A DNA stretch of 5,550 bases, taken from contig JAKALI010000318.1 in assembly GCA_021813195.1 (NCBI GenBank), positions 1 to 5,550 of the forward strand. The letters run 5' to 3'. Below the pieces are notes generated by a model that was given only the letters and a program-made list of their open reading frames with translations, was not told the DNA's origin and ran no database searches. The DNA comes from Pseudomonadota bacterium (GTDB lineage Bacteria > Pseudomonadota > Alphaproteobacteria > Rhizobiales > Hyphomicrobiaceae). Shown in pieces: positions 1 to 5,545 of the stretch. Both the position numbers and the translations under genes were made by a program. Every line of letters starts with the position of its first letter. Position 1 is the stretch's first letter.

Positions 1-373
1 CGTCGACGAGGATGAAGGTCGGAGTATAGATGACGGGCGACAATCCGGAGAGAAGCTTGGAGTTGCGGGTCACACGCTTCAACGGAGCAACTTGGCCTTC
101 GGGGGTGCGCGCATAACCCCGCCCGAACTCACGGTCCCATAGAATGCAATACCGGCAGCCCCGCTCTTCGACCATCACGAGTTGCAGATTTCGCCTATCA
201 TCCCATCCCTTTGCAACGCTTGGGCTGGTGGCTGCCACACCGGGGGCGGCGACAACTCCCGTTGGCGCGAGAGGTGGGACCAGTGTCGCAACCATGCCGA
301 ACAGAAGCCATGAGAGATTGCCGACGCGGCCGGTCGACACCAAGGCACCTACCGCACCCGATAAGCGAGGCAT
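1..373 (-). CDS. soxS: SoxS-like periplasmic thioredoxin (partial, C-terminus beyond left edge)
   Basis: Reading the reverse strand from 373 to the left edge gives 124 codons without a stop; the 3' end is missing. The N-terminus looks like a signal peptide, with a hydrophobic stretch at about residues 22-43 (WLLFGMVATLV then Ala/Pro/Val). After it comes LVMVEERGCRYC, with the CxxC redox pair at residues 73 and 76, then the APLKRV segment and a YTPTF motif at 116-120 whose proline is the expected cis-proline beside a thioredoxin active site. This order matches the SoxS thioredoxins of sox clusters, which in Paracoccus reductively reactivate the SoxYZ carrier; it is unrelated to the E. coli AraC-type SoxS. 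Its position divergent from soxYZ fits that role. The start is uncertain: in-frame ATGs lie at 373, 406, 421 and 451, and a GTG at 340 follows an AGGTG and gives the neatest signal peptide. A generic thioredoxin-like protein is the alternative. Confidence 0.85.
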   Translation of the reverse strand, partial: MPRLSGAVGALVSTGRVGNLSWLLFGMVATLVPPLAPTGVVAAPGVAATSPSVAKGWDDRRNLQLVMVEERGCRYCILWDREFGRGYARTPEGQVAPLKRVTRNSKLLSGLSPVIYTPTFILVD

Positions 374-448
374 CAAAATGCCGGAGATGATTTCGCGGGT
401 CGGCATGGCGGACGGGGACATGCGCAGCAGGATAAGGCTTCTGGGAAG

Positions 449-479
449 CATACCCGCTGGTATGGCGCTTGAGAAGCGC
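449..479. promoter_or_regulatory. Two abutting inverted repeats, candidate sox operator
   Basis: CATACC-CGCT-GGTATG (449-464) is a perfect 6+4+6 inverted repeat. It is followed immediately by GCGCTT-GAG-AAGCGC (465-479), a perfect 6+3+6 inverted repeat. The pair lies between the divergent genes, where an ArsR-type repressor such as SoxR of Paracoccus would be expected to bind. The assignment to a regulator is inference, as no sox regulator gene is visible in the window. Confidence 0.4.
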
Positions 480-500
480 GGCCTTTCCGGCAGTCAGCCA

Positions 501-529
501 TGGAAATGACCATGTCGAGTGCTATATCT
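501..529 (+). promoter_or_regulatory. Weak sigma-70-like promoter candidate for soxYZ
   Basis: TGGAAA (501-506) and TATATC (524-529) each match four of six consensus positions and are separated by 17 bases. A transcript from here would start near 536 and carry a leader of about 140 bases before soxY. The paired palindromes lie just upstream. Support is only by consensus matching. Confidence 0.25.
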
Positions 530-627
530 CCTCTCACGAAGTCGAGGCGGATTCGCCGACCCGTTTTCTCCGGTCACCACGGCAAGAGCGGGTTCGGAAC
601 CCCACGGCATGCTGCGATGCCCTTGCC

Positions 628-639
628 TTGACCTGTCAA
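628..639. promoter_or_regulatory. Short palindrome TTGAC-CT-GTCAA upstream of soxY
   Basis: A perfect 5+2+5 inverted repeat lies 36 bases before the chosen soxY start. The left arm also resembles a -35 box (TTGACC), but no good -10 box follows at the normal distance. It may be an operator half-hidden in the leader or a chance palindrome. Confidence 0.25.
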
Positions 640-675
640 CACCAGCCCCTCGTCCAAACTTTCAGCACGTCCGCC

Positions 676-1203
676 GTGAGATTCCGAAGCAACCGCATAG
701 TCCTGAACCGGCGCCAAGTGGTTATCGGCGTCAGCGCCGGTGTCATCACGGCGACGGCGGCGCCTCTGCTCGCCGAACAGCTCACCGAGGAACCCGCGGC
801 CAAAGCGCCTCTCGCCCGCCAAGGATCCGAGGCACATAGCCAGCAGTATGTTGAGGCTCTCAAGGCCATCCTGAAGGACGCACAACCACGATCCGGGGCC
901 CTGTCCCTCGAGTTGCCGGACTTGGCCGAGAACGGCAACGTCGTGCCCTACAAAATCACGGCCGAAAGTCCGATGACGGACACGGACTATGTCCGCACCC
1001 TCTACCTGTTGTCGACCGCCAATCCACAAGCTCTGGTCGCTACGTTCCACCTCGTGCCTGCGAATGGGCTGGCGGCTGTCGCTGGCCGCATGCGGCTTGC
1101 CAAATCGCAGGAGGTGGTGGCGCTCGCTGAACTCAGTGACGACACGTTCCTGCTCACGTCGCGCAAGATCGAGGTGACGATCGGGGGCTGTGGGAACGAG
1201 TGA
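676..1203 (+). CDS. soxY: SoxY, sulfur-carrier subunit of the SoxYZ complex
   Basis: SoxY carries thiosulfate-derived sulfur covalently on a C-terminal cysteine while other periplasmic Sox enzymes oxidise and release it. The 175-residue product opens with a Tat-type signal: NRRQVVIG with the twin arginines at 12-13, a hydrophobic stretch and a likely cut near residue 33 (LLA-EQ). A linker of about 40 residues precedes the SoxY domain, where NVVPYKI, SPMTD (98-102), NPQ and ATFHL (122-126) are typical of the family. The chain ends IGGCGNE with the carrier cysteine at 172. GTG at 676 is chosen because it places the twin arginines about 12 residues in; no clear Shine-Dalgarno supports it. The frame stays open back to an ATG at 469, but that extension looks non-coding. 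The stop lies 8 bases before soxZ, so the two are surely co-transcribed. The odd point is the tail: the usual ending is GGCGG, and here two other residues replace the last glycine. Confidence 0.93.
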   Translation: MRFRSNRIVLNRRQVVIGVSAGVITATAAPLLAEQLTEEPAAKAPLARQGSEAHSQQYVEALKAILKDAQPRSGALSLELPDLAENGNVVPYKITAESPMTDTDYVRTLYLLSTANPQALVATFHLVPANGLAAVAGRMRLAKSQEVVALAELSDDTFLLTSRKIEVTIGGCGNE

Positions 1204-1211
1204 GGGACGTG

Positions 1212-1535
1212 ATGACCAATAAGGCGCGCATCAAACTGCCGGAAAACCCAGCTGTTGGCGAGGTGATCGAAATCCGCGCTCTCATCAACCACGTGATGGA
1301 GACCGGCAACCGCCGGGACGCCGAGGGGCGGATCATTCCGCGCAACATCGTGAAGTCACTTACGGTCACGTTCGGCCCCGTCACGGTCTTTCGCGCTGAA
1401 TTCGGCCCGGGCATTTCCTCCAACCCGTTTGTGGCGTTCCACATGCGCGTGCCGGGCCCCGGTGAATTCGTCTTCACTTGGGAAGACGACGCGGGAATGA
1501 CCTGGACCGAGCGAACTCCGCTTTTCGTCGGCTAA
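1212..1535 (+). CDS. soxZ: SoxZ, partner subunit of the SoxYZ sulfur carrier
   Basis: SoxZ is the Ig-like partner that forms a heterodimer with SoxY. It normally has no export signal of its own and crosses the membrane piggy-back on the Tat signal of SoxY. The 107-residue product has the usual length and the family landmarks in order: ARIKLP at the start, GEVIEI (16-21), H-V-M-E-T-G-N-R (27-34), IPRNI (42-46), GISSNPF (67-73) and FTWEDDAG (88-95). No signal peptide is present, as expected. ATG 1212 is chosen because GAGGG at 1202-1206 stands 5 bases before it and the N-terminus aligns with known SoxZ; GTG at 1209 or 1200 are in-frame alternatives that gain nothing. The gene follows soxY by 8 bases and the ribosome site overlaps the soxY stop, suggesting translational coupling and equal amounts of the two subunits. 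Confidence 0.95.
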   Translation: MTNKARIKLPENPAVGEVIEIRALINHVMETGNRRDAEGRIIPRNIVKSLTVTFGPVTVFRAEFGPGISSNPFVAFHMRVPGPGEFVFTWEDDAGMTWTERTPLFVG

Positions 1536-1537
1536 TC

Positions 1538-1584
1538 CGGGCCAACACGCCCGACGGTTGCTCCACGGCCACCGCCACCGGCCG
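1538..1584 (+). terminator. Hairpins after soxZ, possible weak terminator
   Basis: Directly after the soxZ stop, CGGGC-CAACAC-GCCCG (1538-1553) can form a 5 bp stem. CGGCC with a 9-base loop and GGCCG (1566-1584) can form a second. Neither is followed by a run of T, so this is at best a Rho-assisted end or an mRNA-stabilising structure. Confidence 0.22.
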
Positions 1585-1617
1585 ATGGTATGGAACGCCG
1601 TGTCGCGTGGACGGAAT

Positions 1618-1648
1618 GCGACCACAGCCGGTAGTCTCGCGACCACAG
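1618..1648 (+). repeat. Perfect 10 bp direct repeat with 21 bp period
   Basis: GCGACCACAG occurs at 1618-1627 and again at 1639-1648. The 21-base period equals two turns of the helix, so two protein subunits would bind on the same face. It ends 13 bases before the extended -10 element of the CDGSH gene, a normal place for activator sites. Confidence 0.5.
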
Positions 1649-1661
1649 TTGGGCAGTCCCG

Positions 1662-1670
1662 TGTTACACT
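1662..1670 (+). promoter_or_regulatory. Extended -10 element, candidate promoter of the CDGSH gene
   Basis: TG-T-TACACT matches the extended -10 form (TGnTATAAT) with four of six hexamer positions. No acceptable -35 box lies 16-18 bases upstream; that place is taken by the second copy of the direct repeat. Transcription would begin near 1677, giving a leader of about 40 bases. Confidence 0.35.
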
Positions 1671-1716
1671 TGGGCGCTGCTTAACGCGGCGCGGGCGCGA
1701 CCAGGAGAGCGAGGAT

Positions 1717-1959
1717 ATGGCTGACGAACCGATCGTAGCCCAGAAGGGTCCCTATCAAGTCGAACTGACCGAAGGGAAGTCGTACTGGTATTGCCGCTGC
1801 GGACGCTCGAAGCGCCAACCTTTTTGCGATGGTGCGCACAAGGATACAGGAATTGAGCCGCTGAAATTCACCGCCCCGGCGTCCGGTACCTTCAATTTGT
1901 GCGGCTGTAAATCGACCGACGATGAGCCGTTCTGCGACGGGTCCCATAACGTCATCTGA
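1717..1959 (+). CDS. Tandem CDGSH iron-sulfur protein
   Basis: This 80-residue protein has two complete CDGSH (mitoNEET-type) motifs. The first is C26-R-C28, P35-F-C37-D-G-A-H41; the second is C62-G-C64, P71-F-C73-D-G-S-H77. Each supplies three cysteines and one histidine for a [2Fe-2S] cluster, so the monomer should hold two labile, redox-active clusters, as in the mitochondrial CISD3 type. The N-terminal VAQKGPYQVEL segment is typical of the bacterial members. There is no signal peptide or membrane anchor, so it should be cytoplasmic. ATG 1717 is chosen because AGGAG (1703-1707) stands 9 bases upstream and the family begins here; the frame is open further upstream to 1558 without recognisable sequence. 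The family's physiological partners are poorly known; roles in electron transfer, iron-sulfur handling or redox sensing have been proposed. It lies 181 bases after soxZ and probably has its own promoter. Confidence 0.93.
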   Translation: MADEPIVAQKGPYQVELTEGKSYWYCRCGRSKRQPFCDGAHKDTGIEPLKFTAPASGTFNLCGCKSTDDEPFCDGSHNVI

Positions 1960-2035
1960 ACATCACGACCAGACCTGTTGGGCGACCGAGGCTTTACGGC
2001 ACAGCAGGCATTGAGCTGACTGCAAGATAACACGG

Positions 2036-3622
2036 CTAGATGCGCTCGTCTAACATGCGCAGTGTCGGCTTAATCTCCCCACGCTGGAGTCGCGACCAAT
2101 AGCTATGGAGCTCACGCTTGACGACCGGCATCAGAATATAGAGGCCGGTGATGTTGATCAGCGCCATTCCGAAAATGGCCGCATCCGCAAAATCGATGAC
2201 AGACGCCAAATTCGTCGATGCCCCGACGATGACCACCAGACAGTAGACGATATTGAAGACATTCTCTTTCGCCTTGCCCTCACCGACGAGATACGTCCAA
2301 GCCTTCAGGCCGTAGTACGACCAGGAAATCATTGTCGAAAATGCGAACAGGACGACCGCGACGGCGAGCAAATATGGAAACCACCAGAACGCGGAGCCGA
2401 ACGCGGCTGAGGTCAGCTCCACACCCGTGAGATTCCCCTCCGTCACGATACGGCCGGCCTCGGCGTTCCACATGTAGAGGCCCGTTTGCGCATCGACCTG
2501 AAGCATCCCCGTCATGATGATGACAAGTGCGGTCAGAGTGCAAATGACGACAGTATCGATGAAGGGCTCAAGGAGCGAGACGATGCCCTCCGTCACCGGC
2601 TCTCTCGTGCGCACCGCAGAGTGCGCGATCGCCGCCGAACCGAGACCTGCTTCATTTGAGAAAGCCGCCCGCCGGAAGCCTTGGATAAGCGCGCCTACGA
2701 CACCACCGGCGATGCCAACGTCCGTGAAGGCGCCCGCTAGGATCTGCCCAAGCGCCCAAGGCAGCATGTCGATATTCATCATGATGATGACGAGCGCCGT
2801 GCCGCAGTAAAGGACGGCCATGAACGGTACGATGCGGCTGGCAAAGCGCGCAATCGACCGGATTCCGCCGACGATAACTAGAAACACCACGCTCGCGAGC
2901 ATGAGGCCGGTCAGCCAACCCTGGCCGTAAAGAAAACTCCCCTCTCCGCCCGTCACGTTGACGAGCTGAGCGTGAACCTGATTGGCCTGGAACATGTTGC
3001 CTGCTCCTGCGGCGCCGAGAACGCAAAAGACGGCAAAAACAATCGCCATGACCCGGCCCAGGCCGCCCAGGCCTCGCTCGGCAAGCCCCTTGGAGAGGTA
3101 ATACATCGGGCCGCCAGAGACGTGCCCATCCGCATACTCGTTACGGTATTTGACGCCCAGCGTGCATTCGGTGAATTTGGAGGCCATCCCCATCAGGCCC
3201 GCGAGGATCATCCAAAACGTCGCCCCCGGCCCGCCGATCGATACGGCAACGGCGACCCCGGCGATATTGCCGAGCCCGACGGTTCCGGAAAGAGCCGTCG
3301 ACAGAGCTTGGAAATGGCTGACCTCGCCCGGCGCCTTTTCCGTGTCATACTTGCCCTGCACGAGATCAATGGCGTGGCCGAATGCGCGGAATTGGATAAA
3401 GCGGAAGTAGAATGTGAAGACCGTCGCCGCGATGACCAGCCACAACACGATCCAGGGAAACGACGTTCCAGGCAGCGGGGAGAAGATGAAGGATACGAAG
3501 GGTCCGGTTATCAAGCCGACCCAATCGTCGATGGTTTGGTCAATACTCTGGGCCAGCGCGGCCGTGGGCCACCCTATTGCCAAGGCCGAAGCCGCCATCG
3601 ACCAGCGCATTACATGAGCCAT
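2036..3622 (-). CDS. Alanine/glycine:cation symporter (AGCS family)
   Basis: AGCS carriers import alanine, glycine or related small amino acids across the inner membrane with Na+ or H+. The 528-residue product has many hydrophobic spans and the family's diagnostic segments: GTVGLGNIAG (113-122), the GGPGATFWM signature ending at 138, SGGPMYY (to 175), FRRAAFSNEAGLGSAAIAH (316-334), EPFIDT (352-357) and FSTMISWSYYG (428-438). The C-terminus (VKRELHSYWSRLQRGEI onward) is charged and presumably cytoplasmic. It also opens with a signal-like segment (ALAIGWPTAALAQ, about 13-25) before the first core helix. ATG 3622 is chosen because a strong GGGAGG lies 9 bases upstream; a GTG at 3661 would add 13 residues but ignores that site. 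The length is somewhat above the family's usual 450-500 because of the N-terminal segment. The gene converges on the CDGSH gene and is divergent from the binding-protein gene. Substrate and ion are not decidable from sequence alone. I see no convincing promoter. Confidence 0.95.
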   Translation of the reverse strand: MAHVMRWSMAASALAIGWPTAALAQSIDQTIDDWVGLITGPFVSFIFSPLPGTSFPWIVLWLVIAATVFTFYFRFIQFRAFGHAIDLVQGKYDTEKAPGEVSHFQALSTALSGTVGLGNIAGVAVAVSIGGPGATFWMILAGLMGMASKFTECTLGVKYRNEYADGHVSGGPMYYLSKGLAERGLGGLGRVMAIVFAVFCVLGAAGAGNMFQANQVHAQLVNVTGGEGSFLYGQGWLTGLMLASVVFLVIVGGIRSIARFASRIVPFMAVLYCGTALVIIMMNIDMLPWALGQILAGAFTDVGIAGGVVGALIQGFRRAAFSNEAGLGSAAIAHSAVRTREPVTEGIVSLLEPFIDTVVICTLTALVIIMTGMLQVDAQTGLYMWNAEAGRIVTEGNLTGVELTSAAFGSAFWWFPYLLAVAVVLFAFSTMISWSYYGLKAWTYLVGEGKAKENVFNIVYCLVVIVGASTNLASVIDFADAAIFGMALINITGLYILMPVVKRELHSYWSRLQRGEIKPTLRMLDERI

Positions 3623-3631
3623 CTCGCCGTG

Positions 3632-3640
3632 CCTCCCCCC
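3632..3640 (-). promoter_or_regulatory. Strong ribosome binding site fixing the symporter start
   Basis: On the reverse strand this reads GGGGGGAGG and ends 9 bases before ATG 3622. It lies downstream of the longer alternative start at 3661, so it argues for the shorter protein. Confidence 0.7.
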
Positions 3641-3641
3641 G

Positions 3642-3659
3642 GGTGCGGAGCCGCGCACC
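3642..3659 (-). promoter_or_regulatory. Leader hairpin just upstream of the symporter ribosome site
   Basis: GGTGCG-CGGCTC-CGCACC on the reverse strand forms a perfect 6 bp GC stem with a 6-base loop, one base before the G-rich ribosome site. It could influence initiation or mRNA stability. No riboswitch family is recognised, and the longer GTG start would place it inside coding sequence. Confidence 0.3.
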
Positions 3660-3872
3660 ACCCCGCCTATCCCCTGGATCCAATCCGTCGAAATTCAGCG
3701 CCCGTTCAAAGCAAATGCGGCAGGTTACGATGAATTGATCCGATGTTAGCCTAGGCCACGGTCCGCGTGCGAGGCAAGCGGCCATGACAAACCATGTCGC
3801 AGTCCAAGTGCCCAAATTAGCGGCGACAAGCCTGCCATAACCTCGAAGACCTAGGAATTCAGGCCCGCAATC

Positions 3873-5210
3873 ATGTCGAGCGCGATACCAACGGTGAGCT
3901 TGCGGACTGAACCGCGTGCGAAAAAGTGCGTGAGGATCTTGCCATCCGCCACGGTCGCAGCCGTTGCCGCTGTGACCTGGGCGCTGAACGGCATGGGGGG
4001 TAGCGCCGCCGCCGATGACAGCCTGATCGCAATAGCCGGCCCGGCGCGCGGACCGCACGCCGGGCTGCTGCAAGCGATCATCGCTGGCGCAGCCGATGGC
4101 TTGAGAGCGCCAGGCGATGGGCCTAAGGCGGACAGCAGGGCACCACCGCGCATGGTCATCGAGGATGATGGCTGCCGGCCTGAAACCGCAAAAGGTGCGG
4201 CTGAGGCGCTGGTGGCCTTAAAGCCCGCACTCGTGATCGGTCATCCCTGCCCAGCCGCAGCCATTGCGGCCGCCCCCATCTATGCCGCCGCAGGCATCCC
4301 ATTCCTCGCGATTGGCGTACGCCATCCCGATTTGACCGATCGGCGCGCGGGACCTTCGATCTTCCGCCTTGCCGGCCGCGACGATCGGCAGGGCGAAGCA
4401 GCCGCCCGAACCTTGCTCGCCTCAGCGCCAGGTCGTCGCATCGCAATTATCCAAGACCGCACGGCTTATGCCCGCGCGATCTCAGGTTCGACCGTGGCGG
4501 CCCTCGAACAGCTCGGCGTCGTCTCGGCAACAGTGCTCCCGATCGTCGCCGGTCGGCGGCAGTACGAGGCCGAAATCGCAAAGCTTGCCGAAATGAATGT
4601 CGAGGCGACGCTGTTTGCGGGCTATCCGTCCGAAGCCGCTGTGATTTTGAGAGGGATGCGGCGAGCCGGCATCAAGGGCCTGCTATTAGGCTCCGATGCC
4701 AATGCGACTGCAGATTTTGCGAACGCTGTCCGCGAGATAGACGGTTCCGATCGCGTCGCCGTTTTGATGCCAGCAATTGTCAATAAATCTTTTTCTGAGA
4801 GGGAGCTGGCCGCGGCACGCTCGCCCGAGCCGCCGCGTGATGCGAATATCTCACCCGCCCATCCGCTTCGCGTATTGGCCATGGCGGCGGCGGAAATCTG
4901 GCTGCAATCGCGCGACGACGTCGCGGCCTCCGATCCATCAAGCGCAGGCCAAAGTGCCGCCACGCCGTCCGTGGCCGCGGCCCCTCCGTTGGCAGACATC
5001 ATCGGCGCGCGCCACCATGCGACGTCCGCATTGGGAGAGATTTCGTTCGACCAACGGGGCGATGCGCGCGTGCCGTCCTTTGCCGCAGCAACCCTGGTCG
5101 ATGGCGAGTGGCAGATCGATTTAACAACAGCCGCCGAACACGTGAGAGCAAAATCCCGCGTTCAGGCGGTTGTGCCGGTTGGTGATGGGCGCCCGCGCTC
5201 CACGCCATGA
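3873..5210 (+). CDS. LivJ-like periplasmic amino-acid-type binding protein (orphan)
   Basis: This is a type I periplasmic binding protein of the branched-chain amino acid (LivJ, Peripla_BP_6) family, 445 residues. A signal peptide covers about residues 1-47 (hydrophobic core 25-38, cut near SAAADD). The first strand and helix are IAIAGPARGPHAG (52-64). MVIEDDGC then VIGHPC place cysteines at 101 and 126, the same spacing of 25 as the LivJ disulfide (53/78). Then come RRIAIIQD (188-195), a second-lobe core (RQYEAEIAKLAEMN, LFAGYPSEAAVILRGMRRAGIKG to 269) and the family's C-terminal ISFDQRGDARVPSF plus VDGEWQ. Residues 350-372 are Ala/Ser/Pro-rich and look like an inserted linker. Pocket positions differ from LivJ, so the ligand is unknown. 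ATG 3873 has only a weak upstream AGG; GTG 3930 would give a shorter, tidier signal peptide. No permease or ATPase gene is adjacent here. It may serve a distant ABC transporter or act as a sensor. Confidence 0.88.
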   Translation: MSSAIPTVSLRTEPRAKKCVRILPSATVAAVAAVTWALNGMGGSAAADDSLIAIAGPARGPHAGLLQAIIAGAADGLRAPGDGPKADSRAPPRMVIEDDGCRPETAKGAAEALVALKPALVIGHPCPAAAIAAAPIYAAAGIPFLAIGVRHPDLTDRRAGPSIFRLAGRDDRQGEAAARTLLASAPGRRIAIIQDRTAYARAISGSTVAALEQLGVVSATVLPIVAGRRQYEAEIAKLAEMNVEATLFAGYPSEAAVILRGMRRAGIKGLLLGSDANATADFANAVREIDGSDRVAVLMPAIVNKSFSERELAAARSPEPPRDANISPAHPLRVLAMAAAEIWLQSRDDVAASDPSSAGQSAATPSVAAAPPLADIIGARHHATSALGEISFDQRGDARVPSFAAATLVDGEWQIDLTTAAEHVRAKSRVQAVVPVGDGRPRSTP

Positions 5211-5344
5211 TGGGAGTGGTTCGAAACGTCTCTTCCCGACTTATCGTTATTTGCCGGCGACCGCTTGAGCGATGCCCCGAGAGTTGTTGGCGCATCGGCG
5301 AGGGCGGCGTGCGGCACGGGCTGACATCCTAAGCCGTGACCCGG
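5211..5344. other. Convergent intergenic gap with weak inverted repeats
   Basis: No gene is seen. CGATGC (5270-5275) pairs with GCATCG (5292-5297), and GCTGAC (5320-5325) pairs with GTCAGC (5344-5349). Both loops are long (16-18 bases) and no T-run follows on either strand. They may serve as weak terminators for the two converging genes, but this is not convincing. Confidence 0.2.
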
Positions 5345-5545
5345 TCAGCGGCCTTGCGACTCCTCCAAGCATTGCTGCAGGAGGATACGCTCCATCTGCT
5401 GCATGGCTTCCGGCACCAAGCGGCCGCGCGCCCGATAGCTATTTATTCGTTCTTTCAGCAACGCATAGCACGCGCGGGGATCATCGAGTTCCTCAAACCT
5501 GGAACTCAATTCGACGATCTCGCTTTGCATTTGATCTGACGTCAT
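5345..5545 (-). CDS. Small hypothetical protein, 66 residues, helical and charged
   Basis: I do not recognise this protein. The 66 residues begin MTSDQMQSEIVELSSRFEEL and end with QCLEESQGR. There is no signal peptide or membrane span. The composition is rich in Glu, Arg, Gln and Leu, predicting two or three amphipathic helices, with breaks near DDPRACY and RGRLVPE. Two cysteines (about residues 26 and 59) are too far apart for a simple metal site. ATG 5545 is the natural start, but only five bases (GAAGA on the coding strand) are visible upstream, so the ribosome site can only be partly seen. The opposite strand is also open here (5336-5539), but its translation is less protein-like. The gene may be the last of an operon entering from the right edge, and it converges on the binding-protein gene. 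Confidence 0.6.
   Translation of the reverse strand: MTSDQMQSEIVELSSRFEELDDPRACYALLKERINSYRARGRLVPEAMQQMERILLQQCLEESQGR

Larger units (their letters stand above)
374..675. other. Divergent control region between soxS and soxYZ
   Basis: This stretch of about 300 bases lies between the divergent soxS and soxY starts. A forward frame is open through it and continues into soxY, but its translation upstream of 676 shows no SoxY-like or other recognisable sequence, and the Tat signal begins only after 676. It holds two abutting inverted repeats (449-479), a weak sigma-70-like pair (501-529) and a third palindrome (628-639). If soxS starts at 406, 421 or 451, part of this region is soxS coding sequence. 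Confidence 0.55.

Noticed and set aside
144..509. Forward open frame of 121 codons at the left end
   Set aside because: It lies opposite the SoxS-like gene, whose CxxC and TPT motifs are clear on the reverse strand; the forward translation is Arg/Pro/Thr-rich without any recognisable domain.
469..675. Upstream extension of soxY to ATG 469
   Set aside because: It would add 69 residues before the Tat signal, which must be near the N-terminus, and the added sequence is not SoxY-like.
574..1050. Reverse-strand open frame of 158 codons
   Set aside because: It is antisense to soxY, Arg/Gly-rich, and typical of shadow frames in GC-rich coding DNA.
1586..1593. TGGTATGG after soxZ, resembling one arm of the sox palindrome at 459-464
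   Set aside because: A single half-site without an inverted partner is expected by chance.
1558..1716. Longer N-terminus for the CDGSH protein from ATG 1558
   Set aside because: The family starts at the position of ATG 1717, which has a good ribosome site, and the extension contains the likely promoter and direct repeats.
2972..3733. Forward open frame of 253 codons
   Set aside because: It is antisense to the symporter gene, and its translation is rich in Arg, Asp, Gly and Gln with no domain-like order.
3749..3756. GCCTAGGC, an 8-base palindrome in the symporter/binding-protein divergent gap
   Set aside because: It is too short to claim as an operator, and no supporting promoter boxes were found around it.
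3540..4073. Reverse-strand open frame of 177 codons spanning the symporter start and the binding-protein start
   Set aside because: It overlaps the 5' ends of two well-supported genes and gives low-complexity Gly/Arg-rich protein.
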